Shown piece by piece: positions 55,328 through 64,000 of a stretch of DNA of 64,000 nucleotides. A model generated the notes under the pieces. It was not told the origin of the DNA. It saw nothing but the letters and a program-made list of their open reading frames with translations, and searched no databases. A program made the position numbers and the translations under genes. The stretch's first letter is position 1. Every line of letters starts with the position of its first letter. The stretch comes from Paenibacillus sp. OVF10 (GTDB taxonomy: Bacteria > Bacillota > Bacilli > Paenibacillales > Paenibacillaceae): positions 5,208,001 to 5,272,000 of the forward strand of contig CP094668.1 of NCBI GenBank assembly GCA_022836915.1. Reading direction: 5' to 3'.

Positions 55328-56560
55328 TTACTGTTCGTTTTGTTCGATATCATCAAACTTGAGCATATGCCCCAGCTTTGCTTGCTTTGTATGAAGATAC
55401 ACTGTATTGTCCTCGTTCTCTTCCATCTGGATCGCAACACGCTCTACAACTTCAAGTCCATATCCTTCAAGGCCTTTAATTTTACGAGGATTGTTAGTAA
55501 GCAGTCTGATCTGACGAACCCCAAGGTCTTTCAGAATTTGAGCGCCAATCCCGTAATCACGCAAGTCGGCAGCAAATCCCAGCTTCAGGTTTGCATCCAC
55601 CGTATCCAGACCTTCCTCTTGCAGCTTATAGGCTTTGAGTTTGTTGATTAGCCCAATGCCCCGGCCTTCCTGTCTCATATAGAGCAGTACGCCGTTGCCT
55701 TCCTCGTTAATCTGTTTGAGTGCCGCATCAAACTGAGGACCACAGTCACAACGATGGGAATGGAATACATCACCAGTCAAACATTCAGAGTGCACACGTA
55801 CAAGTACGGGTTTGGAACCATCTATTTCACCTTTGACCAAAGCCACATGCTCCTTGTTGTCCACAGCGTTTGTATAAGCCACCGCTTGAAACTCGCCAAA
55901 GTCCGTTGGCATACGTACAGCCACTTCACGTTGGACCAGCTGCTCTTTTTCGTTACGGTAACGAATCATGTCCTGAATACTGATCAGCTTCAGATCATGT
56001 TTGCGGGCAATCTCCTGCAGATCCGGAAGTCTGGCCATTGTGCCATCTTCCTTAATCACTTCACAGATCACGCCTGCGGGATATGAACCACACATAATGG
56101 CCAAATCTACGGCCGCTTCTGTATGCCCAGCACGACGAAGTACACCGCCATCTTTTGCAATCAGCGGGAACATGTGACCAGGCTTACGGAAGTCCCCAGC
56201 TTTCGCTTCAGGATCGATCAGACCTTTCACGGTAATAGAGCGTTCATGTGCCGAGATACCTGTTGTCGTATCTTTGTGGTCCACAGAGACGGTGAAGGCT
56301 GTTCCATGGAAATCCGTATTTTGTTGAACCATCGGTTTCAGATTCAGTTCGTCCGCACGTTGTTGTGTAATCGGAACACAGACCAGACCTCTACCTTCAG
56401 TAATCATGAAATTAATGACTTCAGGTGTCGCCTTTTCGGCCAAAGCGATAAAATCGCCTTCATTCTCCCGATCTTCATCATCCACAACAATGACGGGTTT
56501 ACCACGCATGAGATCATATATAGCTTCTTCTATCGTATCCAAAATGGATTGTTCTGACAT
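55328..56560 (-). CDS. ribBA: Bifunctional DHBP synthase / GTP cyclohydrolase II RibBA
   Basis: 410 residues. The N-terminal RibB domain makes dihydroxybutanone phosphate (VIVVDDEDRENEGDFIALAE, GISAHERSITV, RRAGHTEAAVDLA). The C-terminal RibA domain opens GTP; its zinc cysteines are in CLTGDVFHSHRCDCG, and it shows MRQEGRGIGLINKLKAY. It lies between ribE and ribH. Intact. Confidence 0.95.
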   Translation of the reverse strand: MSEQSILDTIEEAIYDLMRGKPVIVVDDEDRENEGDFIALAEKATPEVINFMITEGRGLVCVPITQQRADELNLKPMVQQNTDFHGTAFTVSVDHKDTTTGISAHERSITVKGLIDPEAKAGDFRKPGHMFPLIAKDGGVLRRAGHTEAAVDLAIMCGSYPAGVICEVIKEDGTMARLPDLQEIARKHDLKLISIQDMIRYRNEKEQLVQREVAVRMPTDFGEFQAVAYTNAVDNKEHVALVKGEIDGSKPVLVRVHSECLTGDVFHSHRCDCGPQFDAALKQINEEGNGVLLYMRQEGRGIGLINKLKAYKLQEEGLDTVDANLKLGFAADLRDYGIGAQILKDLGVRQIRLLTNNPRKIKGLEGYGLEVVERVAIQMEENEDNTVYLHTKQAKLGHMLKFDDIEQNEQ

Positions 56561-56592
56561 GGGTCCACCTCCAGTTAATTTCTGTTCTCTAT

Positions 56593-57261
56593 TTATACAA
56601 ATCCGTGATTGGCGAGAAAATCTTCACTGATACTGTGCGGCTTGCCAGCACCCGTCTCTCGATGTCCTCTCCCATACTGGAGCAGATGATCCACATATTT
56701 GCCCAAAATATCGCATTCGATATTAATGGTATCCCCTGTCTTTTTCACATTTAGTACAGTTTCACCAATGGTATGCGGGATTATGGAAACCGTGAATGCG
56801 GTATCCGATGTATGGACAACGGTCAAGCTAATGCCATCCAGTGTAACCGATCCTTTGGGAATCAGATATTTGAACAACTGGTGATCATCAGGTTTGATCT
56901 CAAACACAATCGCATTCTGATCACGTGTTATACTGCCAATCACTCCGGTACCATCGACATGGCCCTGAACGATGTGTCCGCCAAAACGCCCGCCGGATTG
57001 CATGGCCCGCTCCAGATTAACTTTACTGCCAGATTGCAGCTGACTGAGATTGGTATGGCGATAGGTTTCAGGCATTACATCGGCGGTAAAACCTCCACCT
57101 TCGAGCGTTGTCGCAGTTAAGCACACGCCGTTCACTGCTACACTATCACCAATTTTCAGATCGTCCATGATGGCGGAAGCTCCGATATTCAGGACCATCG
57201 CTTCGCCTTTCCGACCAATACGCCGGATCTGACCGACTTCTTCCACCAAACCGGTAAACAT
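56593..57261 (-). CDS. ribE: Riboflavin synthase alpha subunit RibE
   Basis: 222 residues. It dismutates two lumazines into riboflavin. Two similar lumazine-binding halves are visible: MFTGLVEEVGQIRRIG with VAVNGVCLTA and the corresponding second-half HIVQGHVDGTGVIGSI with VTLDGISLTV. ATG 57261 follows AAGGAGG. Intact. Confidence 0.94.
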   Translation of the reverse strand: MFTGLVEEVGQIRRIGRKGEAMVLNIGASAIMDDLKIGDSVAVNGVCLTATTLEGGGFTADVMPETYRHTNLSQLQSGSKVNLERAMQSGGRFGGHIVQGHVDGTGVIGSITRDQNAIVFEIKPDDHQLFKYLIPKGSVTLDGISLTVVHTSDTAFTVSIIPHTIGETVLNVKKTGDTINIECDILGKYVDHLLQYGRGHRETGAGKPHSISEDFLANHGFV

Positions 57262-57321
57262 GCTGCCGCCTCCTTGTTCAATTTATAAAGAGTCTAACTT
57301 GTTTCTTTAAAATTCATTTAT

Positions 57322-58419
57322 TTATTCAGGCCACACCGGAATACCGCCAATGCTGATATTATCTCCAACTTTTTCGATCTCCAACTGATTCAATTGAATC
57401 GCCTGATTCATACGTTCCACACCTTCGAAGCGGAAGCTTCCAGGTGTATCATAACCGCCTACAATCTTCGGAGCGATAAACATGAGCAGTCGATCGACCA
57501 ACCGTGCCTCCAGCATGGCTCCATTCAGAGTGCCCCCACCTTCAAGCAAAATCGAACCAATCTCACGCTCACCCAACTTGCTAAGTCCGCTTAACAGATC
57601 CACACGTGGTCCAGGACCACAGCGTATAATCTCAACACCGTAAGCTTCCAAACGTTCAGCAGCTTCAGGACTGGCTTCGTCTGTGGTGAGAACCCATGTT
57701 GGAGCAAGACCATCCTTAACCATTTTGACACCTACGGGAAGACGCAACTTGGAATCCACCACAATGCGCACCGGACTAATGCCTTCCACTTGTAAACGGG
57801 TTGTAAGTTCCGGATTATCGGCAATCACTGTGTCGACGCCAACCATAATTCCCTGGTGACGATGACGAAGGGCATGCACAATCTCACGAGCGGGCTCGTT
57901 GGAGATCCACTTGCTGTCTCCGCTGCGAGTAGCAATTTTGCCATCCAAAGTAGTAGCCGTTTTCAGTGTCACAAAAGGTAGACCCGTTGTTATAAATTTA
58001 ATGAATTTTTCATTCATGCGTCTTCCACGCTCACGCAGTACGCCAACTTCAACTTCAATGCCTTGTTGACGAAGCATGCTGATGCCTCTGCCGGATACTT
58101 GCGGATTTGGATCTTCACAACATACGACAACACGTTTTACCTTTTCATGAATCAGGCGTTCACTACAAGGTGGCGTCTTGCCATAATGACTACAGGGCTC
58201 AAGTGTAACGTATACCGTACTTCCTTCTGCATCGCTGCCTGCCATGTTAAGGGCATGCACCTCCGCATGACCGGTTCCACGTTTCAGATGGCTCCCCAGA
58301 CCTACAATACGACCCTCTTTCACAACTACACATCCAACGACCGGATTAATCCCCGTCTGTCCTTGTGCTCGTTCCGCCATATCCAATGCTAGTGCCATAT
58401 AAAATTCATCATTGATCAT
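57322..58419 (-). CDS. ribD: Bifunctional riboflavin deaminase/reductase RibD
   Basis: About 365 residues. The N-terminal cytidine-deaminase-like zinc domain has HAEVHAL and PCSHYGKTPPCSE; the C-terminal reductase has the substrate- and NADPH-binding stretches TLKTATTLDGKIATRSGDSK and ILLEGGGTLNGAML. ATG 58419 or the TTG at 58425 may start it (GGGGTG upstream). First gene after the FMN riboswitch. Intact. Confidence 0.94.
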   Translation of the reverse strand: MINDEFYMALALDMAERAQGQTGINPVVGCVVVKEGRIVGLGSHLKRGTGHAEVHALNMAGSDAEGSTVYVTLEPCSHYGKTPPCSERLIHEKVKRVVVCCEDPNPQVSGRGISMLRQQGIEVEVGVLRERGRRMNEKFIKFITTGLPFVTLKTATTLDGKIATRSGDSKWISNEPAREIVHALRHRHQGIMVGVDTVIADNPELTTRLQVEGISPVRIVVDSKLRLPVGVKMVKDGLAPTWVLTTDEASPEAAERLEAYGVEIIRCGPGPRVDLLSGLSKLGEREIGSILLEGGGTLNGAMLEARLVDRLLMFIAPKIVGGYDTPGSFRFEGVERMNQAIQLNQLEIEKVGDNISIGGIPVWPE

Positions 58420-58450
58420 TTCCAAATCCGTTCACCCCGCGGTTTAAAGT

Positions 58451-58494
58451 CTTTTTTATTAAAAATCCCCGTCGAACAATCAGTTCGATGGGGA
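58451..58494 (-). terminator. Riboswitch-controlled terminator before ribD
   Basis: ATCCCCATCGAAC/GTTCGACGGGGAT stem with a T-run on the minus strand, lying between the riboswitch and ribD. It is the likely expression platform: FMN binding would favour it. Confidence 0.8.
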
Positions 58495-58747
58495 TGATGA
58501 GAGACAAATGTCACCAGCAGGAGTGAAATGGATACAGCACGCCAACACTTTGCCCAAAACTTCATTTCGGGCAAGTGAAAATAGACACATACCTTAATGA
58601 ACATCAATTACAGGTAAAGAGCTTTTATAGTGTGGCATATGTATGGAACTGTCCGGCGTAACCGGATTTTCCCTGCACAGTGCAAGACATTACCAATCTA
58701 GACTGTACAGCAATACTCCTGCTGAATGCAAACCTGTTAGGTCTGCA

Positions 58748-58912
58748 CCTCTCCTTCTCCCATCCAGACTATACTGTCGGTTCTGGAATTACACCAGATC
58801 AGCCATCTGCCACAGGCAGACAGGTCACGGACTTTGCATCAAGTGCTGGACATGTGTCCTTACACTTCCTGCATCACCGCCGGTAGGGAATTGCACCCTG
58901 CCCTGAAGGATT
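58748..58912 (-). ncRNA. FMN riboswitch (RFN element)
   Basis: The minus strand shows the classical RFN core: CTTCAGGGCAGGGTG, AATTCCCTACCGGCGGT, GATCTGGTGTAATTCCAG, AACCGACAGTATAGTC and TGGATGGGAGAAGGAGAG, in order. It binds FMN and turns the rib operon down when flavin is plentiful. A terminator follows before ribD. Confidence 0.95.
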
Positions 58913-58930
58913 GCTTTCGTTATTACTTGG

Positions 58931-58959
58931 ATGTTAGCACTTTAATGCCAAAAAATCAA
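58931..58959 (-). promoter_or_regulatory. SigA promoter of the riboflavin operon
   Basis: TTGATT, 17 bases and TAACAT on the minus strand, about 20 bases before the RFN element. Confidence 0.55.
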
Positions 58960-59012
58960 TTGTTTTTTGTTCCTTTTTGTCACATACTAACTTTTAATAA
59001 GCTAAGAAACAA

Positions 59013-59048
59013 CAAAAAACCGCTTCCTCTCAAGGAGGTACGGTTTTT
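59013..59048 (-). terminator. Terminator after the 441-residue hypothetical gene
   Basis: AAACCG-CCTCC paired with GGAGG-CGGTTT-like arm (small internal mismatches), followed by TTTTTTG on the minus strand. Confidence 0.75.
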
Positions 59049-59082
59049 GTTTGGAGGCACATTTCACATCCATCGCAGCATT

Positions 59083-60408
59083 CTACATATCAGGAAAACA
59101 CCAGCTCGCCATATGCTTTAATTCTTTGGCATTATGGAATGGAGTGCGATCAGGTTCTTGCAGGGGCGAAGTCGGAAGCGGGAACTCTCTTGCCACCCTT
59201 CTGACCCAACTTGTGGAATCAATCGCAATAGCCGAGCATTTCCAGCGTCCATTCGCTCTCGGTCGAAACGTTCCATGCAAATCTGCTTTTCCCGGCATCT
59301 CTGGAAAGACACCATCCAAATATTCAACGATGACACGCTTGTCTCTGACTTCATGACAGTATACTGTCACCCATACACCTTCCCGGACCCGAACAGCATA
59401 CACATCTCCAGACTGTACCTCCCCGGTACCTGCATCAGGAGATGCCTTTGGTACTTTTCCGCGAACACTTCTCTTCTTCTCCAATGCTCCTAAGATCGTG
59501 TCCTTTACAACTGGACTCTCATCAGGCTTATCCGCAAGAGATATATTATTCAGATCAAAATCATGAAATATCTTGTTCAGGTTGTTCTCATTGATTCCTA
59601 CAGATGAGTCCCACCATGCCAGAGGCGCCTGTACCTCAACCCGAACATTGGGGCGTGCGTCACGTTGCATGTAAGTGGTGAATTCCGTGATCATTCCAGG
59701 ATGTTCCGGCGTATCCAATATGCCAATCAGAGCTAACGTCTCAAGCAAATCACGGTAAGCATATTCCTTCTGTGTAGGCAAAAGACGTTCCTTCTTGAGC
59801 GCTACTGCTGCCTTGCTGTAGCGTGTTTTGGGAGGTAATTCGCGCAGCACCGTTAACACCGCACGGAATGTCCAACGGTCGTAATCATTGGGTATTGGAA
59901 GCTCCTGTGCTGCAGCCAACTCTCGAAGTGCCAGCACATATCCAAAAGGATCACCGTCCAACGGGGTTCCATTGGTCATCCGCCAATACCATTGCAGCGT
60001 CGTGTCGGTTGCTTGATCTACACTTAACCCGCAGATCTTGCAAGTGTTCGAAGATGGATATGGCGTATGTTCATGACTTGGCATACTGCTCGCAATAAGC
60101 TTGCCCGTAAGCAACGAGCGCCAGATCATGGGTGCTGACCACAAAGAGGATACAAAAGCCTGCGCTGCATCATTCAGTGTCCATTGATTCGCAACTTTTT
60201 TCAGCTCAGTAATCGTTTCATCATGTTGAGGACGTACAAATCGATTCGGTTCATGCCCCGCTGCCTCAAGCGCTTCTCGATCCTTTACTGATAGACTATC
60301 CGGAACGACATGGCGCGATGCCTGCAGTTCTTCATCCCACAACGTGCGCTCACTATAAATTTGTTTTAACAAGCTTAGCTGAGTAACCGTATCCAAGGTT
60401 TTATTCAT
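59083..60408 (-). CDS. Hypothetical protein with a CxxC pair
   Basis: 441 residues, not recognised. Possible metal site HEHTPYPSSNTCKICGL at about residue 110-130 (two histidines and CxxC). The N-terminus is helical (TLDTVTQLSLLKQIYSERTL); the C-terminal 120 residues have a strand-rich part (GDVYAVRVREGVWVTVYCHE). It has no signal peptide or membrane segment. It lies between the rib operon and ppiB with its own terminator, so it is probably a single-gene unit. Confidence 0.7.
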   Translation of the reverse strand: MNKTLDTVTQLSLLKQIYSERTLWDEELQASRHVVPDSLSVKDREALEAAGHEPNRFVRPQHDETITELKKVANQWTLNDAAQAFVSSLWSAPMIWRSLLTGKLIASSMPSHEHTPYPSSNTCKICGLSVDQATDTTLQWYWRMTNGTPLDGDPFGYVLALRELAAAQELPIPNDYDRWTFRAVLTVLRELPPKTRYSKAAVALKKERLLPTQKEYAYRDLLETLALIGILDTPEHPGMITEFTTYMQRDARPNVRVEVQAPLAWWDSSVGINENNLNKIFHDFDLNNISLADKPDESPVVKDTILGALEKKRSVRGKVPKASPDAGTGEVQSGDVYAVRVREGVWVTVYCHEVRDKRVIVEYLDGVFPEMPGKADLHGTFRPRANGRWKCSAIAIDSTSWVRRVAREFPLPTSPLQEPDRTPFHNAKELKHMASWCFPDM

Positions 60409-60443
60409 CCTTTCTAATCATCGATTTCAAGTATGTAAAAAAA

Positions 60444-60475
60444 CAAAAAAAGTGCTTCTATAAAAGAAGCACTTC
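60444..60475 (-). terminator. Terminator after ppiB
   Basis: AAGTGCTTCT/AGAAGCACTT perfect stem with a T-run on the minus strand. Confidence 0.9.
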
Positions 60476-60503
60476 ATGTTTGGATCCAGTTAAGGTGAAG
60501 GTA

Positions 60504-60935
60504 TTAAGCTTCTACAACTTCAACAGTTTCCATTTTGTCTTTACCTTCTAAAGCGTCCACGAACTCCATACCTTTAGTTACTTTACCAAATACAGTATGT
60601 TGTCCATCCAGATGTGGTTGCGGTTGGTAGCAGATGTAGAACTGGCTTCCACCTGTGTTACGGCCAGCATGTGCCATAGCAAGTGTTCCGCGCTCATGTT
60701 TGTTCGGGTTAATTTCACAATTGATTGTGTAACCTGGGCCACCTGCACCGCTACCGTTAGGGCATCCGCCTTGAGCTACAAAGCCCGGGATAACGCGGTG
60801 GAATGTAAGACCATTGTAGAAACCGGAGTTAGCCAGTTTCTCAAAGTTTGCTACAGTGTTTGGAGCTTCTTGATCAAACAGATCGATCAGAACTTCTCCG
60901 CCGTTTGCCAATTTAATTTTCGCTTGTTTCGCCAT
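60504..60935 (-). CDS. ppiB: Peptidyl-prolyl cis-trans isomerase, cyclophilin type
   Basis: 143 residues. It isomerises proline peptide bonds during folding. The cyclophilin signature is clear (FYNGLTFHRVIPGFVAQGGC, then GSGAGGPGYTINCEIN, RNTGGSQFYIC and LDGQHTVFGKV). I chose ATG 60935 because AAGGAGTC precedes it, not the longer frame. There is no signal peptide, so it is cytoplasmic. It lies between lysA and rib genes as in B. subtilis. Confidence 0.93.
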   Translation of the reverse strand: MAKQAKIKLANGGEVLIDLFDQEAPNTVANFEKLANSGFYNGLTFHRVIPGFVAQGGCPNGSGAGGPGYTINCEINPNKHERGTLAMAHAGRNTGGSQFYICYQPQPHLDGQHTVFGKVTKGMEFVDALEGKDKMETVEVVEA

Positions 60936-61087
60936 ATGTAAATGACTCCTTTCGTATTGACCATCGTTAATGGTGCCAGAACGCATGACCCTGGGTCAAG
61001 CATTACAGCACTTTTCTTAGTGTACACCGAAAATGACTGGATCGCAAAAAAAACGGAAACTTTTTTTCATAATTTAGTCCGAATATA

Positions 61088-61128
61088 CAAAAAGCAGACG
61101 AAAATGGAAGTTCCCTTTTCATCTGCTT
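61088..61128 (-). terminator. Terminator after lysA
   Basis: GAAGCAGATGAAAA paired with TTTTCGTCTGC and a T-run on the minus strand. Confidence 0.8.
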
Positions 61129-61184
61129 CAAATTTAAAATCCCTATATCCTGAATAATGCAGAAACGCATTATTTTTTGACGAA

Positions 61185-62516
61185 TTAGCGAGTTACTGGC
61201 TGTTTGCCAATGCGCGCTGGTACCAGGTCATTCTGGATGATATCTTGATACGTCTCACGGCGTACTACGACATCTCCTTGACCGTCTTTGACAAACACAA
61301 CAGCCGGACGACGAATACGGTTGTAGTTGCTCGCCATGGAGTAGTTATATGCACCTGTACAAGCTACAGCGAGCAGATCGCCGCTCTCCACTTTTGGCAG
61401 GTCCAGATCCCAGATCAACATATCGCCACTCTCGCAGCATTTACCCGCAACAGATACCGTTTCCTGAGCAGCCTCATTTGCACGGTTGGCAAGCACAGCT
61501 TCGTACTTGGATTCATACAAAGCAGGACGTGGGTTATCGGTCATACCACCATCAACGGCAACGTATTTACGCACGCCTGGGATGTCTTTGCTTGTTCCAA
61601 CAGTATACAGCGTTGTTCCCGCTTCACCCACGATACTGCGCCCTGGCTCAACCCAGATCTCAGGTACGGCATAGCCGATTTGAGCAAAATGATTTTTAAC
61701 TGCGTCTGTAATAGCCTTCACGTATTGCGCAACTTCAAGCGGTGTATCTCCATCGATATAACGGATTCCGAATCCACCACCAAGGTTAACCACTTTGAAA
61801 GCAACATTAAGACGCTCATATACACTTGCTGCAAATTCAGCAACACGTTGAACAGCCATCTGGAAGCCTTCAACTTCGAAGATCTGGGAACCGATGTGGG
61901 AATGCACACCGAGCAATACCAGGTTAGACTGCTTGGAAGCCAAGTCAATCGCTTCAAATGCTGTACCATTGCCGATATCGAATCCAAATTTGGAATCCGT
62001 TTGACCTGTGGAAATATATTCATGCGTATGGGCCTCAACACCAGGCGTCACACGAAGCAAAATGTTTACTTTACGATTTTTGTCCGCTGCTACAGCCTGC
62101 AACAGATGTAGTTCATTGAAGTTATCAACAACAAAGCATCCGATCTCCGCATCAAGAGCCATTTCGATCTCTTCCAGCGTTTTGTTGTTACCGTGGAAGT
62201 GAATGCGCTCAGCCGGGAATCCTGCTTGCAGTGCAGTAAACAGTTCACCGTCAGATACAACATCCAGGGAAAGTCCTTCTTCAGCTGCAAGGGCACACAT
62301 CGCCATTACACAGAATGCTTTACTTGCGTATGCAACCTGGAAGCCCAATCCGGAAGCACGGAATGCTTCCATATACTCTCTGCAACGCTCGCGAACCAAT
62401 TGCTCGTCCACAACGTACAGGGGAGTTCCAAATTGTTCTTTCAGATCTGTTGCATCAACTCCGCCAATCTCCAGATGCCCTTGCGCGTTTATTTTACTTG
62501 TACCATGTAAATACAT
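61185..62516 (-). CDS. lysA: Diaminopimelate decarboxylase LysA
   Basis: 443 residues. It makes L-lysine from meso-diaminopimelate with PLP. The PLP lysine lies in VAYASKAFCV; the glycine-rich phosphate loop is VNLGGGFGIRYIDG; the EPGRSIVGEAG and CCESGDML motifs of the dimer active site are present. ATG 62516 (MYLHGTSK) is preferred to 62525 because of spacing to GTGAGG. Intact. Confidence 0.95.
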   Translation of the reverse strand: MYLHGTSKINAQGHLEIGGVDATDLKEQFGTPLYVVDEQLVRERCREYMEAFRASGLGFQVAYASKAFCVMAMCALAAEEGLSLDVVSDGELFTALQAGFPAERIHFHGNNKTLEEIEMALDAEIGCFVVDNFNELHLLQAVAADKNRKVNILLRVTPGVEAHTHEYISTGQTDSKFGFDIGNGTAFEAIDLASKQSNLVLLGVHSHIGSQIFEVEGFQMAVQRVAEFAASVYERLNVAFKVVNLGGGFGIRYIDGDTPLEVAQYVKAITDAVKNHFAQIGYAVPEIWVEPGRSIVGEAGTTLYTVGTSKDIPGVRKYVAVDGGMTDNPRPALYESKYEAVLANRANEAAQETVSVAGKCCESGDMLIWDLDLPKVESGDLLAVACTGAYNYSMASNYNRIRRPAVVFVKDGQGDVVVRRETYQDIIQNDLVPARIGKQPVTR

Positions 62517-62620
62517 AATCTGCATTCCTCACTTTTTTATATACTGGAACAGTTGCTATTCCAATGATTTTACACCAGTATATCAAATTAGGCAGCGAGA
62601 TGAATGGATTTTTCGGAAGA

Positions 62621-64000
62621 TCATTTGTGTTTTTTACTTTTTCGCAGTTCACCGTCTGGATCATCAGACATTTTGGTGTTGTCACGGGTTTTGTTGAATG
62701 ATGGACGTTTTTTATTTTCCAGCAACGGAAGCCGGAATAAAAAGTTGCCCAGGGCCTTTGCATTAAACGGTATAAAAGGCCAGAGATACGAAGAATTGTA
62801 CGACCGGTGAATGGTGAGCGCCAATATGAGCAATGTACTGCCCACCACCAATCCCGGAACCTTGAATATCGCAACAGCGATTAACAGAACCAACCTGACC
62901 AGCCTGTTGGCAAGTCCAAGCTCGTAACTCGGCGTGGCAAACATGCCGATGGCTGCGATCGCCATATAAAGTACAACCTCATTGACAAAATATCCTGTTT
63001 TGACGGCGATATCCCCGACTAGAATTGCCGCGATTAAGCCCATTGCCGATGCCAATGGTGTAGGCGTATGGACCGCTGCCATCCGTAATAAATCGACGCC
63101 AAGTTCGATCAATAGAAACTGTAGAATCAGCGGTAGCTTTACATTTTCCTGCGGACCGATGAAGTCAAGTCCCATCGGTTTAATCGAAGGGTCAATAACC
63201 ATGAGAAGCCATAGCGGTAGCAAAAACAACGATATGAGAATCCCTGCAAAACGCACCCATCGTAAATACGTCCCCATCAATGCTGTCTGTCTGTTCTCCT
63301 CCGCATGCTCACACAGATCGAAGAAAGTCGTAGGCAGAATCATCACACTGGGGGAAGTGTCTACGAAAATGACAACACGTCCTTCCAGCAAATGGGAAGC
63401 TGTAACATCCGGTCGTTCGGAATACCGGACGAGTGGAAACGGATTCCAACCCTTGTTGATAATCGCTTCTTCCAGCTGTTTATCGGCGGAGGGAATACCA
63501 TCAATATCCACTCGCTGAATTTTTTCACGAACGGAATCCACCTGCACTTTATCCACAATATCGTCAATGTACACCACGCAGACATCGGTTTGTGTTCTCC
63601 GCCCCACCTGCATGATCTCAAATTTCAGTCCTGGGTCGCGAATTCTACGGCGGACCAAGGTTACATTGGTTAGGAGTGTTTCGGTAAAGCCGTCTCTGGA
63701 ACCCCGGACTACCCTTTCCAATGAAGGTTCTTCGGGTGAACGTACCGGATAACTCCGGGTATCCATAATTAAGACCGAGCGGTCCCCTTCAACGAACATT
63801 GCACTCATACCGGTAAGAACCTTGTTGATGACCGCACTCATCTTCTCGACTTTTTCCACCTGAATATGGGGAATGTAACATTCAAAATAAGATTTGAGTG
63901 CATGTCCGGACACGTCATCCGGCGTGAGATAGGTGAGTCTTTTCAACACTTCAAGCAAAATCTCATCCTTGGCGAAGCCGGTGATCATCAGCAATCCAAC
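62621..64000 (-). CDS. spoVAF: Spore protein SpoVAF (GerA-like), 5' end beyond window
   Basis: At least 457 residues visible; the N-terminus lies outside. It is related to GerA-type germinant receptor A subunits: cytoplasmic N-terminal domain (GDRSVLIMDTRSYPVRSPEE, EPSLERVVRGSRDGFTETL), RRIRDPGLKFEIMQVGRRT, then four or five membrane helices (FAGILISLFLLPLWLLMVID, LVGDIAVKTGYFVNEVVLYM). Position next to lysA matches SpoVAF in Bacillus. It works with the SpoVA channel for dipicolinic acid. The C-terminus is a lysine-rich tail. Confidence 0.88.
   Translation of the reverse strand, partial: VGLLMITGFAKDEILLEVLKRLTYLTPDDVSGHALKSYFECYIPHIQVEKVEKMSAVINKVLTGMSAMFVEGDRSVLIMDTRSYPVRSPEEPSLERVVRGSRDGFTETLLTNVTLVRRRIRDPGLKFEIMQVGRRTQTDVCVVYIDDIVDKVQVDSVREKIQRVDIDGIPSADKQLEEAIINKGWNPFPLVRYSERPDVTASHLLEGRVVIFVDTSPSVMILPTTFFDLCEHAEENRQTALMGTYLRWVRFAGILISLFLLPLWLLMVIDPSIKPMGLDFIGPQENVKLPLILQFLLIELGVDLLRMAAVHTPTPLASAMGLIAAILVGDIAVKTGYFVNEVVLYMAIAAIGMFATPSYELGLANRLVRLVLLIAVAIFKVPGLVVGSTLLILALTIHRSYNSSYLWPFIPFNAKALGNFLFRLPLLENKKRPSFNKTRDNTKMSDDPDGELRKSKKHK

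Noticed and set aside
61245..62111. Long plus-strand frame of 288 codons opposite lysA
   Set aside because: Shadow frame of the well-conserved lysA gene; no start site or family features.
1..64000. CRISPR arrays, tRNA or rRNA genes, insertion sequences
   Set aside because: No regularly spaced direct repeats, tRNA-like folds, rRNA segments or transposase genes were noticed on reading.

Overview
The window is chromosomal DNA from a spore-forming Gram-positive bacterium, most probably a Paenibacillus. The outer parts carry the familiar Bacillales block resB-resA-rluB-protease-spmB-spmA-dacB on the left and ytfJ-ytfI-scpA/scpB-ribH-ribBA-ribE-ribD-ppiB-lysA-spoVAF on the right, nearly all on the minus strand. 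An FMN riboswitch precedes the rib operon.

Between dacB and ytfJ lies a block of about 45 kb (roughly 6.66-51.66 kb) that looks like a phage tail without a phage. Read in the direction of transcription (right to left) it holds a holin and amidase lysis pair, three glycosyltransferase genes, a tail-tube-like protein, a tail-assembly-chaperone pair with a slippery site, a tape measure in three reading frames, two tail-tip proteins with SLH-type motifs, a hub protein carrying M23 peptidase and lysozyme-like domains, and about 22 kb of very large fibre or appendage genes, including a five-member paralogous family. I see no terminase, portal, capsid, protease, sheath, replication or integrase gene. 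It is best read as a non-contractile phage-tail-like particle (tailocin-like), although other uses of a tail are possible.

The block appears to have its own regulatory circuit. A perfect LexA box (CGAAC-N4-GTTCG) lies inside a promoter-like sequence upstream of a small sigma-factor gene. Six intergenic sites in the block share a promoter-like pattern TTAA(C/T)-N15/16-CGTATAGA, and two more are weaker matches. My inference is that DNA damage relieves LexA, the sigma factor is made, and the tail, fibre and accessory genes are switched on. At two sites the -35-like hexamer sits in the loop of the preceding gene's terminator. Nearly identical terminator hairpins flank the block and may mark its attachment or duplication ends.

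Many genes, including core ones (resB, rluB, protease, spmB), are split by single-base frameshifts, mostly at or beside short homopolymers. This pattern points to assembly indels rather than real pseudogenes, so I give restored gene spans and describe each break. All function calls come from reading translated sequence by eye; no database search was run.
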